A stretch of 64,000 nt of DNA from Niebla homalea (Eukaryota > Ascomycota > Lecanoromycetes > Lecanorales > Ramalinaceae). The stretch lies in the NCBI GenBank assembly GCA_019925105.1, contig JAHGAU010000007.1, forward strand, positions 930,001 to 994,000, given 5' to 3'. Positions 46,558-60,757 of the stretch are shown here, in pieces; the first letter of the stretch is position 1, and every line of letters starts with the position of its first letter. Both the position numbers and the translations under genes were made by a program. The notes beneath the pieces are model-generated. The model was not told where the DNA came from. It saw only the letters and a list, made by a program, of their open reading frames with translations, and did no database searches.

Positions 46558-48917
46558 TCATCTCACCAGATTCACAAGGCTTTCAATGTATTGCTTTGCA
46601 TCCGTTCCAATGCCCTCTGTCACCTGCGAAGTTCCCCATTGATCTTCCCTGCCTCTCCTTAACCCAAATCCCATCGCTGTCGCTGATTGCCTAGCTTGTG
46701 GAGTCACTGCGTCGCTTGCTTTTCGTATCAAGATTGCCTCTCTCTGCATGCGAACCCTGCTTCTTGTTGTTGTCGTCGTTGTCGTACCTGCAAACGGAAG
46801 ACGCACCCACATCACCCACCATCCCCTACCAGTCTTGCACATTTGTTCAAGTTCTAATTGATGCCTATGACTGGAGACAAGCATGTTCATGATTTGGAGG
46901 TAAACGCCAAGAGCTTCCGTGCGAGTCCAGCCGGACAGCACTTCATTGGAAGTGTCGTTGGGACCGGGGATGTTTGGCAGCGTAGCATGTATTGTCAAGC
47001 CGTCGGGATCGAAAATTAAACCTCGAAGAGGCTGTGGGCTGGGCGTTGGACGGGCTTTACTTATCATGGTTGTCTCCCAAAGGTGCTGCGTAGTCTTACT
47101 GGGGTCCGTACTATTGAGGAGAGACTGACGAAGAGGACCAAGCTGAAAATGTAGGGAGCGATAGAAGGACCTCATCGCAAGAGAATCCGTTTCCGGCTCA
47201 AAGAGGAAAATGAACATAAAGGGTCCCTGGACATAGACGACCACGCGGAGTCGATCTCGTCCCATCTGTCCAATACCGCTTGGTCTGTTGCTTGAGCTTG
47301 AGGGATCTTGCGTCGAATCACGATTTCTTTCGACATGCAAATGACGGATGGGAATCCTACTGTTGGATTCTTTCTCACCCTCTACCGTGGGATCGGTACC
47401 ATCATCTTCCCCAGATCCATAGTCTTCATCAAGATCATCGAGAAGTCCAATCTGAAAATAGCCTTGCGGATCATCCTTCTCCGGGCTTTGTTGGTTATGA
47501 CCAGTAGCTCCATTGAGCGCCTGGGATTTTTTGTTTACATCGGCTGGCGGCTGAGCCGGTCGACCTCCAGGAATGCCCCAGCTTGAACCATAAACTCCCA
47601 GCGTTAGGTATTTCATGACCTCTGTCCCAACTGCAGAGGGGCTCTGGCGATCAGTGAGGGAATCTTGTCCTTTCAACGTCGACCAAGCTGAAGCCTTCGG
47701 CGGTGAATCTTTGGCCGATGTCATGTGACCATTGGGGCGTACAATGGGAGGAGGTATTCGAGGACCATCTTCCGTATCGTGCTGTGAATCTTTTGTCTTC
47801 TGATTATATCCTTTGTGCTCTGGTCGGTGAGATAAACCAGACTTGTCACTCCGTATCTGGTTACGTCTCCGACGAGGGTTCGATCTTGGATTGATGGCGA
47901 CCCCATATGTCGCAGCCCCTTGCGTCGCTATCCATTCGGCCCACACTGAGATGTCCCTGACCGACTTCCTAGTCAATGATCCAACACCTGAGAATATCGC
48001 TCCGTCCGAAGCTTCTAAACTCTGACTAGTGGAAAGGCGACCCCGGGACAGATTATCAAAGCGGCCGACGAGTAGGTCAACCAGCCCATCGCACCTCTTC
48101 ACGAATCCTTCAAGTACCTCACGTTCACCGCTGCCCCTTTCTTCTTCTCCTACTCCTATGCCCAGTTCACCGCTTGCTGAGAGTTTTATCCCGTCGTAGA
48201 TATCAATGGCAGGATTTCCGTGGAGCAGAATCTCCCAGGTTCTGAGAAAGCTGTCCCAAAACCTTTTCAAGATTCCACAGAACTTTTGTTGCGATAATCT
48301 TGAACGGATGTCCGACAAGGACGAGCCATGGTGCAGGAGAAAGATGCGATGAGCGCGCGAAGCTTGTTGCGTTAGTAGCAGCGGAGGTGAGACCTCGCGT
48401 GCCGAATACTCGCAGCTTTGGGCGGCAGATGTTGGCTGGCCAGTCGTTCTAAGAATCTTCGTCAATTCCACGGACTGGCGACAGAATCAGAATCAATGTG
48501 GCGAACGTGGGCATGCGTCAATTACCGCCAACAGCCACCAATCTTCTTCAAGCTTGTGCAATATGACACGGGATCTCTCCGTATCGACTGATTGAACATG
48601 GGACCCATTTGCGAAATCCCTGTGCCACACGTCAGTCTAGCAATCTATTTGGCAAAGTTGTCTTACGTTGAGAATTGAAGGATCCCTTGGGCGAGCCCAA
48701 TTTGTCGGAACTTTTCGTTGACGTCACTTATTGAGTCTTGCTCGCCTTTTCGCGGATTTGCTACGGTGGCGCCATTGGGTGTCTCTTGCTTTTTGCTGTA
48801 ATAATAAGCTAATTGATCATCTATGTGGTCGTCCGAGGTGCCCAGGGTGGGATTGTAGATTGCAAGATACGCAATGCTGGCGGGGACTATGCTCGTAAAG
48901 TTGGAGGAATCTGACAT
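46558..48917 (-). CDS. ccz1: CCZ1, vacuolar fusion protein (Mon1-Ccz1 GEF subunit)
   Basis: Complement of join 46558..48474, 48526..48619, 48667..48917 (753 aa). Starts MSDSSNFTSIVPASIAYLAI; residues about 15-130 form the first longin domain: YNPTLGTSDD, DQLAYYYS, GLAQGILQFST. Both introns rebuild family sequence: QFSTDFANGSHVQSVDTERS and HKLEEDWWLLASVELTK. Later parts include RVVVYVQGPFMFIFLFEPET and FHFQLGPLRQSLL-type longin-like strands and GWTRTEALGVYLQIMNMLV. With Mon1 it is the exchange factor for Rab7/Ypt7, required for late endosome and autophagosome fusion with the vacuole. Divergent from PAB2. Confidence 0.88.
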
Positions 48918-49361
48918 GGCATGATGACAGATCGGAATGCATTGAAGATAAGAGTGTTGATGTAGAGCAGAGGTAGCCGCCTGGAGAAGCCAATATTCAG
49001 GCCATGATGTGTGAAATCATACCCAGAATCTTTGGAAGTACGGGTTTAATCCGTAGAGCAGCTTGCCGACCGAGAGGACCCCAGCCCTTGTGCTAGTCTG
49101 AGGTTGTTTCGCCCGATTGTTCCCTCCTAAGGAATTGAAATTGAATTAATTTTCTTCATTTCCCCCTCCCAACCTTCGCGGACTGTGTCACACTTGAAGA
49201 TTTACAACACAGCTACGAAGGTTTATCAAACACCATCGATATTGCTCTCGTTGCTATAAGACGCTCTGATCAGTACCTGAGAACGCGCTTACCATCTCCT
49301 CTCCCCGTTTTCAACCTCCGTTTCGAGCCAAAGGCTTGGAAGGTGTCTCAGGGTGTTCATT
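48918..49361. promoter_or_regulatory. bidirectional promoter region CCZ1 / PAB2
   Basis: 444 bases between divergent starts; no coding region. Pyrimidine-rich runs (TTTCCCCCTCCC near 49158-49170) lie on the PAB2 side. Called from position only. Confidence 0.4.
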
Positions 49362-50200
<839 letters not shown>

Positions 50201-50954
50201 AGGAAAACCTAGCGCATTGAAGAAAGCCGCCGCTCCACCAGAACTCAACAGGAGCGTCCATCGGGATCTAGCAAAGGCCTGGAAGACGGCGAGTTTGGAA
50301 AGCTCGGTAGTATGCTGTGAGAGCATTGAGATGAGAGTGTTTCCGGGAGAGATCTAGATAACTTGGATAAAACCTTCGTCTCGAGAGAAGTAAGCCGGAT
50401 GAGGTATCTTGTTCCATGGAGGGAGGCTTTTTCTCCCTCGCTGGGAAGCCATACTAGACCATCTAATCTCACTCTATCAATCAAGTCATTTGAGTCTACT
50501 AGTACTTCCTGAATTGGATTCCTCCATTTGACGCAATATTAAGAGGCGAAATTGTTGGTGACTCCGCTCGTAGGGCTGAGAGGCACGAATCCGACGAAAC
50601 ACATTGGTCCGGAGGGGAAGCGCGGCAGGATTGATGTCGGGTTCACCTAGAACCTCCAGAACCTCAGAACCCAGGCCTCGTGTTGAATATGAATTTCGAC
50701 ATGTCTTTCATGATTTCTCGTTTCTTTTACGATGCTGCAGGGTGACCGGGTGAATATTCCCGGTTCCATGATTCCAAACGTACACAGCCCCCCCAACGAT
50801 CCCTGATTGAACACAGGCGGCCGCCTCGGGAGTTTCTTGCGCTTGGCCAGCTTCAAGCAGCACCAAGGTAGCCTACCATCTCCACTCTATCGCTTGTTTG
50901 AGACAGAGCGACTCAAGGGTTGTTGCCCAAGAACACCTACAGAGGTGGTTCAAG
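50201..50954. other. intergenic
   Basis: About 750 bases between PAB2 and the HECT ligase gene. No gene recognised; probably a long leader of the ligase gene. Confidence 0.4.
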
Positions 50955-53826
<2,872 letters not shown>

Positions 53827-54431
53827 GGGTCCAGCATTGTGTTAGCGGTCGAGTTATTCTCTCAGGCGCCTGGGGCTCTCCAGACATACAGAGAGCACAA
53901 GACCACGATGATGGCTTTGTCAATAAGCAGTGTTTTGGTGATTGACCACGTTTCCCGGATACTTCATTGTAGAATACTTTTCTTGCATAAGGAGATACGT
54001 AACTGTTGTCAATAGCTTACAGCCTGTCATCAGTCTTGCTTGGGAAAAGTATGTTCTGCCTATTCTCTGGGACCAAAAAACCCCTCAGTCGACCACATGG
54101 TCCATCCACGTGACTTCCATTTCAATGCCATTCCATCAGGAAGACTCATGGTTACGTGGAAGAGTCAAAGAGGCTTGTAGGATGATTAGAGTTGAGAGTG
54201 GCTTGGTTGATCTAGGCGTATTGTGAGGCGCTTCCGGATTGGAGATCCACCTATCCCGAAATATCTTCCATGCGATTCTAAATTTCATTGTTGGCGGACA
54301 GCTTCTCGGCGCCAAGGCAGCCTGGCCTACGATGGATGCAGCGTACTAGCCATGATAAAAGCTCATCCATTATAGAGATGCAGGTGAAGACCCCTGGTAG
54401 TTGAGCCTGAGTGCAATCGTAGTTCTGATCA
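53827..54431. other. intergenic, convergent gap
   Basis: Between the stops of HULA and TAF13. No gene or repeat recognised. Confidence 0.4.
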
Positions 54432-54981
54432 TCAAACATCCTCGTTAAGCTCATCTTCCTCGCCGCCGGGGCCATTATGCTTCTCTTGCTTGACCCTCCC
54501 TGCAACACCACGAGCATCGCCCTCCGCGGTTGCATCGACTTTCCTCTTCCGTCCTCGGGGCCCTCTCTCAAGCCCCACCTTGCCCTCACCGGTATCGAAC
54601 TGCTTCCTGGCATCCTTCAAGCTTTTCTCCATCGTCAACAGCTCCTTCACCCGGCCCGTCGCAACCTCGTCGTGGCGGATGGCGAACTTGAAATCTTCCG
54701 CCTTGACTTTCCCCCGCCCCGAGATCGTGGCAGCTCTGGAGGCGGTCTGGACGGTATCGATCACGTAGTCGGTCACGATCTCGTCGAGGATGCGGACGGT
54801 TTCGGGGAGAGGTCGCTTGTCATCCCCAAAGGCGAAGAGAGCTTGAGTCACTGGAAGGAGTGGTGTTCAGCGCGCGCGCTGGTAGTCAAGATCAAGGGAG
54901 GAGAAGTGACAATGCCTTACACTCCTGCTCGAAGTTGAGCTGACCCTTGTGACGAGCTGGGCGAACGCGGTGCTCCGACAT
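54432..54981 (-). CDS. taf13: TAF13, TFIID histone-fold subunit
   Basis: Complement of join 54432..54850, 54921..54981 (159 aa). Exon 1 gives MSEHRVRPARHKGQLNFEQE; the intron (GTAAGG...TTCCAG) splits a Leu codon and rebuilds EQELTQALFAFGDDKRPLPE. The histone fold covers residues about 15-110 (TVRILDEIVTDYVIDTVQTA, KVKAEDFKFAIRHDEVATGR). The Lys/Arg-rich then acidic tail (GPRGRKRKVD, GGEEDELNEDV) is variable in the family. TAF13 pairs with TAF11 in TFIID for RNA polymerase II initiation. Confidence 0.93.
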
Positions 54982-56150
54982 CTCATTTACTTTTAGATGA
55001 GCAAATCCCGTATGAGTCACATGACCGGAACTCTCATTCGCGGTGATAGGGCCATTCCAAGTTGGCAACGGCGGGGTTGTAGATGCACGAGCTTTGCTTG
55101 AAATGGGTCACAATCAATGTGGAACACCTATTGTTGGCTGTGGTGTTCGGTGCTGCCGCTAGGTGCGGGTAGTTGCGGATGGAGTAAGCTAGCGCGTGAA
55201 GCTGCCGCGTGCCACGTGCCACGTGCAGCGGCAACCGGCGTAGTTTATGAAATGTGTGTATACCTTGGTGCCTCCGTAATTCACAAGGTTGAGAAAAAAC
55301 CACTACAGTTAAGGTCCCATCACAAGGTCTCCTAAGCATGGTACGCAAGACGTCCCAATAACAGACCTACCGACCCATGCGCCATAAATACACTGACAAA
55401 GCCACATAGACCGCAATATTCAATTTCCAGTCACTGCTCCTGGTTCTTCTACTCATAATTTGCACCAGCACTTACGCGCATGCCACGTTCCCAAAGATCA
55501 TGGACCGCAACAGAGATGGGTAAGTTCACGGTGTGGCGAGCATTGTCTGAGATCATAAGTTGTCTCACTTACCTTGCCTGATTGTAGAGTGTTTGGCGTC
55601 TTTTGGAAATGCGCAAGGATAGGGGAACGTCTAAGTCCTTATGTTGGGCTCTGTTGCGTGATGATGGCGGTGAGTCCCGGTGGAGATGAACATAAGTTGG
55701 TGCTGGTGGATGCGCAGTCTACTAATCAGCATTACACAGGCATCACTGATGGCGAGCTCATGAGTATTTGGAGTCTATGGGAAGGGCTCAATTCTTGCAT
55801 CATGTGATCCAATAAGGCAGATGGTAGCGATAATCCTATTTCCCCCCAACCGTTTCACATCGTTTCATCCTGCTTATACCCCTTACCTTCTGCTATGGCT
55901 TGACAATTCCAAACCGACTGTGCAAGCAGCCATGACTACCGTCACAGGCTGCGTCTATATCATCATCAGCAGCAGCAACAGTTCCTGCCTAGGACCATGA
56001 ATGTGCAGCTGGGGTATTATCGACCTTCAAATTAGGTCTAGAGGTTCAGTATTGCAGGGTATCTTGCAAGACTCCCTGCACGAGACCCGACTAAAGGTAT
56101 CGCGCGGACCTTCAGATTGGCATGTGTAACTTGAAGGATATTTGTGTTTG
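54982..56150. other. intergenic, no gene supported
   Basis: 1.17 kb between TAF13 and the PPR gene. It includes a CACGTG-rich imperfect palindrome at about 55202-55232. A possible two-exon frame around 55479-55640 stops after about 24 codons and is not supported. Confidence 0.4.
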
Positions 56151-58604
56151 TTATATTATTTGCGTGGTACTTGGTTGGTAATCTACATTAGGGTGTGTGT
56201 CACTCCGCGTTGGCTCGAGTTCAAGACCACGAAATACCACAGTCGTGTGCTTTCGAGCTGCCATCGCTTTCAACGACTTCCTCGCTTCTTGCTCAATCGT
56301 CATACGACGCAGCTCACTCCCTAGAGCACGTATGGAAGCGAATTGTGGGCAGAGTGATTGGCTTTCAAGTGATCTAGAACCCCGCGAAGCCTCTTCGAAC
56401 GCTCTCAGGAGACGTCTGCGGTCATAGATCTTGCCTAAGGCGCCGAGTGTGCGATGATCGGGCTGGAAGCCGGCCACGCTCATCCGTTGTAAAACATCAA
56501 CTGCGCTCTCAACATCTTGCCTTGAAGAAAGACCATTGATGATGGAATTCCAAGTGACTTGATTGGGCGCTACGTTACGCTCCTGCATTAGCTGGAGGAC
56601 CTTGTTTGCGGCCGTTAGCTGGCCGTGACGTGTATATGCATCGGCAAGGATAGACCAGGTCTGCACGCTTGGAGCTGCCAGTTTCGGATATACTGGCTCG
56701 GGTTGAATAGAGAGACGTCTGGATCTCGAGTCGTCAAGCATGTGCCGCAGTATCATGGCGCAGTGAGGCAAAGTCCTGGCACGTCGACTAAACGCGCTTA
56801 GGAAGGCGTTCGAGACATGATCGGTTTGTGCGACGGGTGCGATTAGAGGATGTTGTCGACGGACGGAATCATGATATCGGCTGTACCGTTCAACAAGCTT
56901 ATCGGAATCTTGAATTGTTCTCACATACGCACACATCATTTGTCCAAGTATGTTCGGCGAGGGCCATCGCTCGCCAGCGGAGGAGATATATCTCTGCCGT
57001 GGTTTTGTCTTCTCTCTTAACATGCCGAGGTCCTCCAACGGCGCAGTATCAAGGTGACTTTCATAGAATACCAACATCCGAGGATACGGATCAGCCGTAA
57101 AGTGTGAAATACCACTCAAAATGTCACTCTGCACTCGGGAGTCTCGCAGTAAGTCAGCACTTTTTTCCATTTCATCGATCATGGCCATGCAAGTCTTTCG
57201 ATCTCCGCCAGATACAGCCCCACGTACAAGGATGCGGCAGGTGATCCAATCTGGTGCTAGACGGTTTGCCTTTGCAATCTTGAACATCTTCATTGCAAGA
57301 TCGAAGTATCCCGCTTGGACGGTGTTGAGTAAAATTGCATTGAAAAAGGCAATGTTAGGCTTCACCCCCATCTCCAGAATCTGCGTCAGGATCTTTGTCT
57401 GGATTTTATAAGGCTTTTCGACGCCATGCTGCGCTCGGATGAGGGTTACACAAGCACTTTGAATCTGATCCTTCTGCATATCAAGACCTGATTGCGAGAC
57501 TAACTCAAGAAGCTTGAGGGAAAGTCGGACATCTCCCATTTTGAGGGTCCGCTGGAGAGCTTGCAACAGGGTATTTGCGTGCAGGTGAACGTTGGCCCGA
57601 GAAAGCATCTGTAGGAGTAGTAGAAGCCGCTGGTCATTGCAGTGCCGCATCAAAAGGTAAATAACTTGATCTGATACTGACTGAGCGTGGCCTTTCCTGG
57701 TTGTATCACCAACGTATCTGTCGACAATATAATAAAATGACATGACTGTTCGAGCATGCGGCTCGACGGTTCCGTGCAATAGCCGCTTTGCCAAAGCTTG
57801 CAGACAATCCCCCACGACATGACGAGGTGGTCTCAGCTTGCGACCACGCATGGACGCAATCAGGAGCTTGAGAGCTCGTGGCGGACTGTTCCGGAGACAC
57901 CACAGCATTACATCTTGCCACACGACCAGGCGCATCTCAGAAGGCACATGCATCCATGACTGATAGACTGATTTCGTACCCGCATCCACGCCAACTACTT
58001 CTCCCACTAGCCGCTCGAAATGAGGATAGCTCCGGGAAAGCTTCAGATGATGATTCTTGCCGTTCTCCGTTACTTGATGAAATCGGGTGGTCCATTTGGG
58101 ATCGTATTGGAAGAGCACTTGTTCATGCGCTCCATCAGGTTGGACCTTCTTGCCAATCTCCAATAGAGGAGCCCATCCGGCCAACCAGGCATATTTGGTG
58201 CGTACGGGCTGCTTGCCAACGCTTTCGAGGACACTCCCACATCCTTTTTTGGAGTGGCGCCTCAGCACCCTTGCATTGGCGTTTGCGGACGTCCTTTTTG
58301 AAAGACCAGGAACGGACTTGGAGGAGGACCGTGAGGGCGGAACAGGGTATCTTGCCAATGGCCATGAAATCGGCGGCGTCTTTCCTCTGCCATGATCCCT
58401 CTTATTGCTATGGCGAAGTCTGGCCTTCTGGTCCCCAGCATTACGTATTCTGCGTAACCGGATTGTAAGCCCCCGCCTGACTTGAACAGCGCCCGATGTC
58501 GGGGCGCAGAGCGGAGTGAGCGAACACGTTGCGATTGATGGAAGAGATAACCTCCTGGTGGGTTGCGGTTTCCCAAAGCTGAGTGGAGACGGGCATTCAA
58601 ACAT
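56151..58604 (-). CDS. pentatricopeptide repeat (PPR) protein, probably mitochondrial
   Basis: 817 residues from the ATG at 58604 (MFECPSPLSFGKPQPTRR); the frame runs a little further upstream but only with a TTG codon. The Arg-rich, acid-poor N-terminus (LTIRLRRIRNAGDQKARLRH) suits a mitochondrial presequence. PPR-type helix pairs are scattered from about residue 280: MGVKPNIAFFNAILLNTVQA, LAPDWITCRILVRGAVSGG, and at the C-terminus VQTWSILADAYTRHGQ, VAPNQVTWNSIINGLSS and FQPDHRTLGALGKIYDR. PPR proteins bind organellar RNA for processing, stability or translation. The target cannot be told. One exon throughout. Confidence 0.85.
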   Translation of the reverse strand: MFECPSPLSFGKPQPTRRLSLPSIATCSLTPLCAPTSGAVQVRRGLTIRLRRIRNAGDQKARLRHSNKRDHGRGKTPPISWPLARYPVPPSRSSSKSVPGLSKRTSANANARVLRRHSKKGCGSVLESVGKQPVRTKYAWLAGWAPLLEIGKKVQPDGAHEQVLFQYDPKWTTRFHQVTENGKNHHLKLSRSYPHFERLVGEVVGVDAGTKSVYQSWMHVPSEMRLVVWQDVMLWCLRNSPPRALKLLIASMRGRKLRPPRHVVGDCLQALAKRLLHGTVEPHARTVMSFYYIVDRYVGDTTRKGHAQSVSDQVIYLLMRHCNDQRLLLLLQMLSRANVHLHANTLLQALQRTLKMGDVRLSLKLLELVSQSGLDMQKDQIQSACVTLIRAQHGVEKPYKIQTKILTQILEMGVKPNIAFFNAILLNTVQAGYFDLAMKMFKIAKANRLAPDWITCRILVRGAVSGGDRKTCMAMIDEMEKSADLLRDSRVQSDILSGISHFTADPYPRMLVFYESHLDTAPLEDLGMLREKTKPRQRYISSAGERWPSPNILGQMMCAYVRTIQDSDKLVERYSRYHDSVRRQHPLIAPVAQTDHVSNAFLSAFSRRARTLPHCAMILRHMLDDSRSRRLSIQPEPVYPKLAAPSVQTWSILADAYTRHGQLTAANKVLQLMQERNVAPNQVTWNSIINGLSSRQDVESAVDVLQRMSVAGFQPDHRTLGALGKIYDRRRLLRAFEEASRGSRSLESQSLCPQFASIRALGSELRRMTIEQEARKSLKAMAARKHTTVVFRGLELEPTRSDTHPNVDYQPSTTQII

Positions 58605-58798
58605 GGACTGTCTGAAGAGTGACCTCTTCGTCCATAGCAAGTCTCTCGATCAAGTGCAGAAGCACGCGAGTTCCTCAGGATTCTTGGTTGGTTTTGGTTG
58701 CTGTTTTGACTTTTGATGCTCGTTGATCGTGGCACCCACTAGTCGCGGAGGAGCTCCTTACCGGAATCTCAATTGAAGTTTCAAGCGCTCCTCCTGGG

Positions 58799-58843
58799 CC
58801 CCCCCCATCTCCCCGGGGAGGGTTGGGGGGTTGGGGGGGTGGA
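58799..58843 (+). repeat. C-run then G-rich tract
   Basis: Eight Cs followed by G-rich sequence with runs of four to seven G. It ends only a few bases before the target duplication of the 932-bp element. Confidence 0.7.
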
Positions 58844-58847
58844 AGCA

Positions 58848-59795
58848 TTAAATCCGGTTGTTTCTAAACCTCAGGCGTTTTGTATTTTTGGTTACAGAGC
58901 ACGGCCCCATTACTTCCGGTCTCTAAGCGGCCTCGGGCGCAAATCACACCGAAATTAGGTGCAATTTGCGCCTCACTCCGCGGCCCCACGTGCAATTTAC
59001 GAAGACCTTGCCGTCGTCGATTTAAGACATTACCGTCGCCATATGCGCATGGATTTGAAGCTATATATAGGACTTAATCTCTAACCCCTTCGCGGCCGTC
59101 ATCACCCTCACCGTTGCCCTCATTGACCTTATCGTCGCCGGCCTTACCGTTACCAAGATCGTCACCAAAGTCGTTGCCTCCGGGCGTAAAAACAGCCTCG
59201 TTTTCGTTATCTACATTATCATCCTCCTCATCCGCATCCGCCTCTTCCTCCTCCTTACTTTCACTTTTCAAAGAGACCTCCGCCAACGACGAGTTATCCG
59301 GTACTCTCGGCCGGCTATTAGCATTAAGGGGGAGGTGCTACCAAGCCCACTCTCGATACGCAAGGGTATCGTTACCGATGTCAGACGGCGTCGACGGCAT
59401 GGCAGCCTACTCCTCCGCCGTGGGGGGTAACGGCGTCGACTCCTCCTTAATAACCTCGTGGAAGGCCCACCCTATGAAGTTGTTGTCCGCTTTATCCATA
59501 ACGATAGCGAGGTCCCCGCAAGGCGATGACGACGACGAGGAGGTAGGTAAGGGATGAGGTAGAAGCCGCAACAACAACAGCAAGGGCAAGGAGGACAGCG
59601 AGGTAAGAATCTACAAAATTGACGACGGCGAGGTAATTTGCACTTTGCAGGTGTGGACGCGGTGTGAGGCGCAAATTGCACCTAATTTCGGTGTAATCTC
59701 TGCCCGCGTCCGCCCCCAAGCCACCTTGCACTAGGCCACCCCGCTAAGGACCCAAAAATACAAAACGCCTGAGGTTTAGAAACAACCTTAAATCC
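58848..59795. mobile_element. 932-bp TIR element with 8-bp duplication
   Basis: Element 58856..59787, flanked on both sides by TTAAATCC (58848-58855, 59788-59795). The terminal repeats are perfect over 36 bases, starting GGTTGTTTCTAAACCTCAGG. A second, subterminal inverted pair of about 30 bases lies at about 58946-58976 and 59664-59694 (CACCGAAATTAGGTGCAATT). The interior carries low-complexity frames (Ser/Ala-rich on +, Glu/Asp/Gly-rich on -) but no recognisable transposase. hAT-like by duplication length; a different family from the 808-bp element because the ends differ. Confidence 0.88.
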
Positions 59796-59873
59796 CGGCC
59801 TCTGTAACCCACAATTTGTCACCTCACACTGCTCACCTTAATCACTCACAACCTTTGCTCAACATTTGTAAGC

Positions 59874-60494
59874 ATGACTTCGACGCACGCTTCCCTTGAT
59901 GCAGCAGCGACAGAGCGGAAAGCTCGACTTGCAAGACTTGCGTCGCTGAAGCGTAAACAGCCACCAAACGAAGAGGAAGAAAACCATCCTGCAAGCATTG
60001 AATCACAATCGTCAGGATCATCTCAAAAGTCAAGTAGCTACCCGCATGTGGGAGGTCGGAACTATGACCCAGAAACACGCGGTCCCAAATTGGGATTTGA
60101 AACGGCTCCCAATGAAGGTCAAGAGACTCTCGAAGATCGAGCGACTGCACTTGCAAATGCTGCCGTCATTCAGGAGGAGACCGAGAAGAAGAATGATAAG
60201 CCCTTGGACTTGTTTGCCTTGCAGCCGAAAAAGCCCAACTGGGACTTGAAAAGAGATCTAGCTCGGAAGACGGAAGTACTTGATCAGCGGACAGACAATG
60301 CCATCGCACGAATAGTGAGGGAGAGAATCGAGGGAGAAAAGAAAAAAGTTTTCGAGAAAGCTAATGGCAATCCGGCTCTCAAGCAAGAGGAGAACCTTGG
60401 AATAGGAGGTATTGACCTAGTCGAGGGCATCAAATTACGTGAAATGGAGGAAGAGGACGATGAGAGAAGAGAAAGGGAGGGAGAAGAGGCTTGA
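59874..60494 (+). CDS. cwf18: Cwf18/CCDC12, spliceosome-associated protein
   Basis: Single exon, 206 aa. Starts MTSTHASLDAAATERKARLA; family marks are ERKARLARLASLKRK, RNYDPETRGPKLGFE, PLDLFALQPKKPNWDLKRDL and KLDQRTDNAIARIVRERIE-type helix (here VLDQRTDNAIARIVRERI), which is the cwf18 pre-mRNA splicing factor family (PF08315). These proteins belong to the NTC/Prp19-associated spliceosome. The acidic C-terminus (MEEEDDERREREGE) is coiled. The gene starts only 79 bases after the right target duplication of the 932-bp element, so that insertion lies in its promoter or leader. Confidence 0.9.
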   Translation: MTSTHASLDAAATERKARLARLASLKRKQPPNEEEENHPASIESQSSGSSQKSSSYPHVGGRNYDPETRGPKLGFETAPNEGQETLEDRATALANAAVIQEETEKKNDKPLDLFALQPKKPNWDLKRDLARKTEVLDQRTDNAIARIVRERIEGEKKKVFEKANGNPALKQEENLGIGGIDLVEGIKLREMEEEDDERREREGEEA

Positions 60495-60757
60495 AATGCG
60501 CAGATTGCTTCAACCATCCGCATGGCCCGTCTCACAAAGGACATAACTTGCACAGAGTCCAACGTTCAAAGCCTAACTCAGATGAGATGAATGTGTCCTA
60601 TCCATTCAAATGTGGTACGGGCAGCCCGTCTTCTACCAGCACTCTGAGAAGACTTTTTTTTGTATTTCACGCCCGACACTCTTCTTGCACGCAATATCTA
60701 ATACAACCATCAACAGAACTCCCGTCCAACCCAGAGCGCCGCCGCTGGTGTAAAAAG

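Noticed and set aside
55479..55640. Possible two-exon small gene starting MPRSQRSWTATEM
   Set aside because: After a plausible intron the frame stops within about 11 codons; too short and without a family.
58262..58735. Arg-rich 157-residue frame overlapping the PPR gene
   Set aside because: It is in another frame of the same strand within the PPR coding region and upstream leader; composition follows the real gene.
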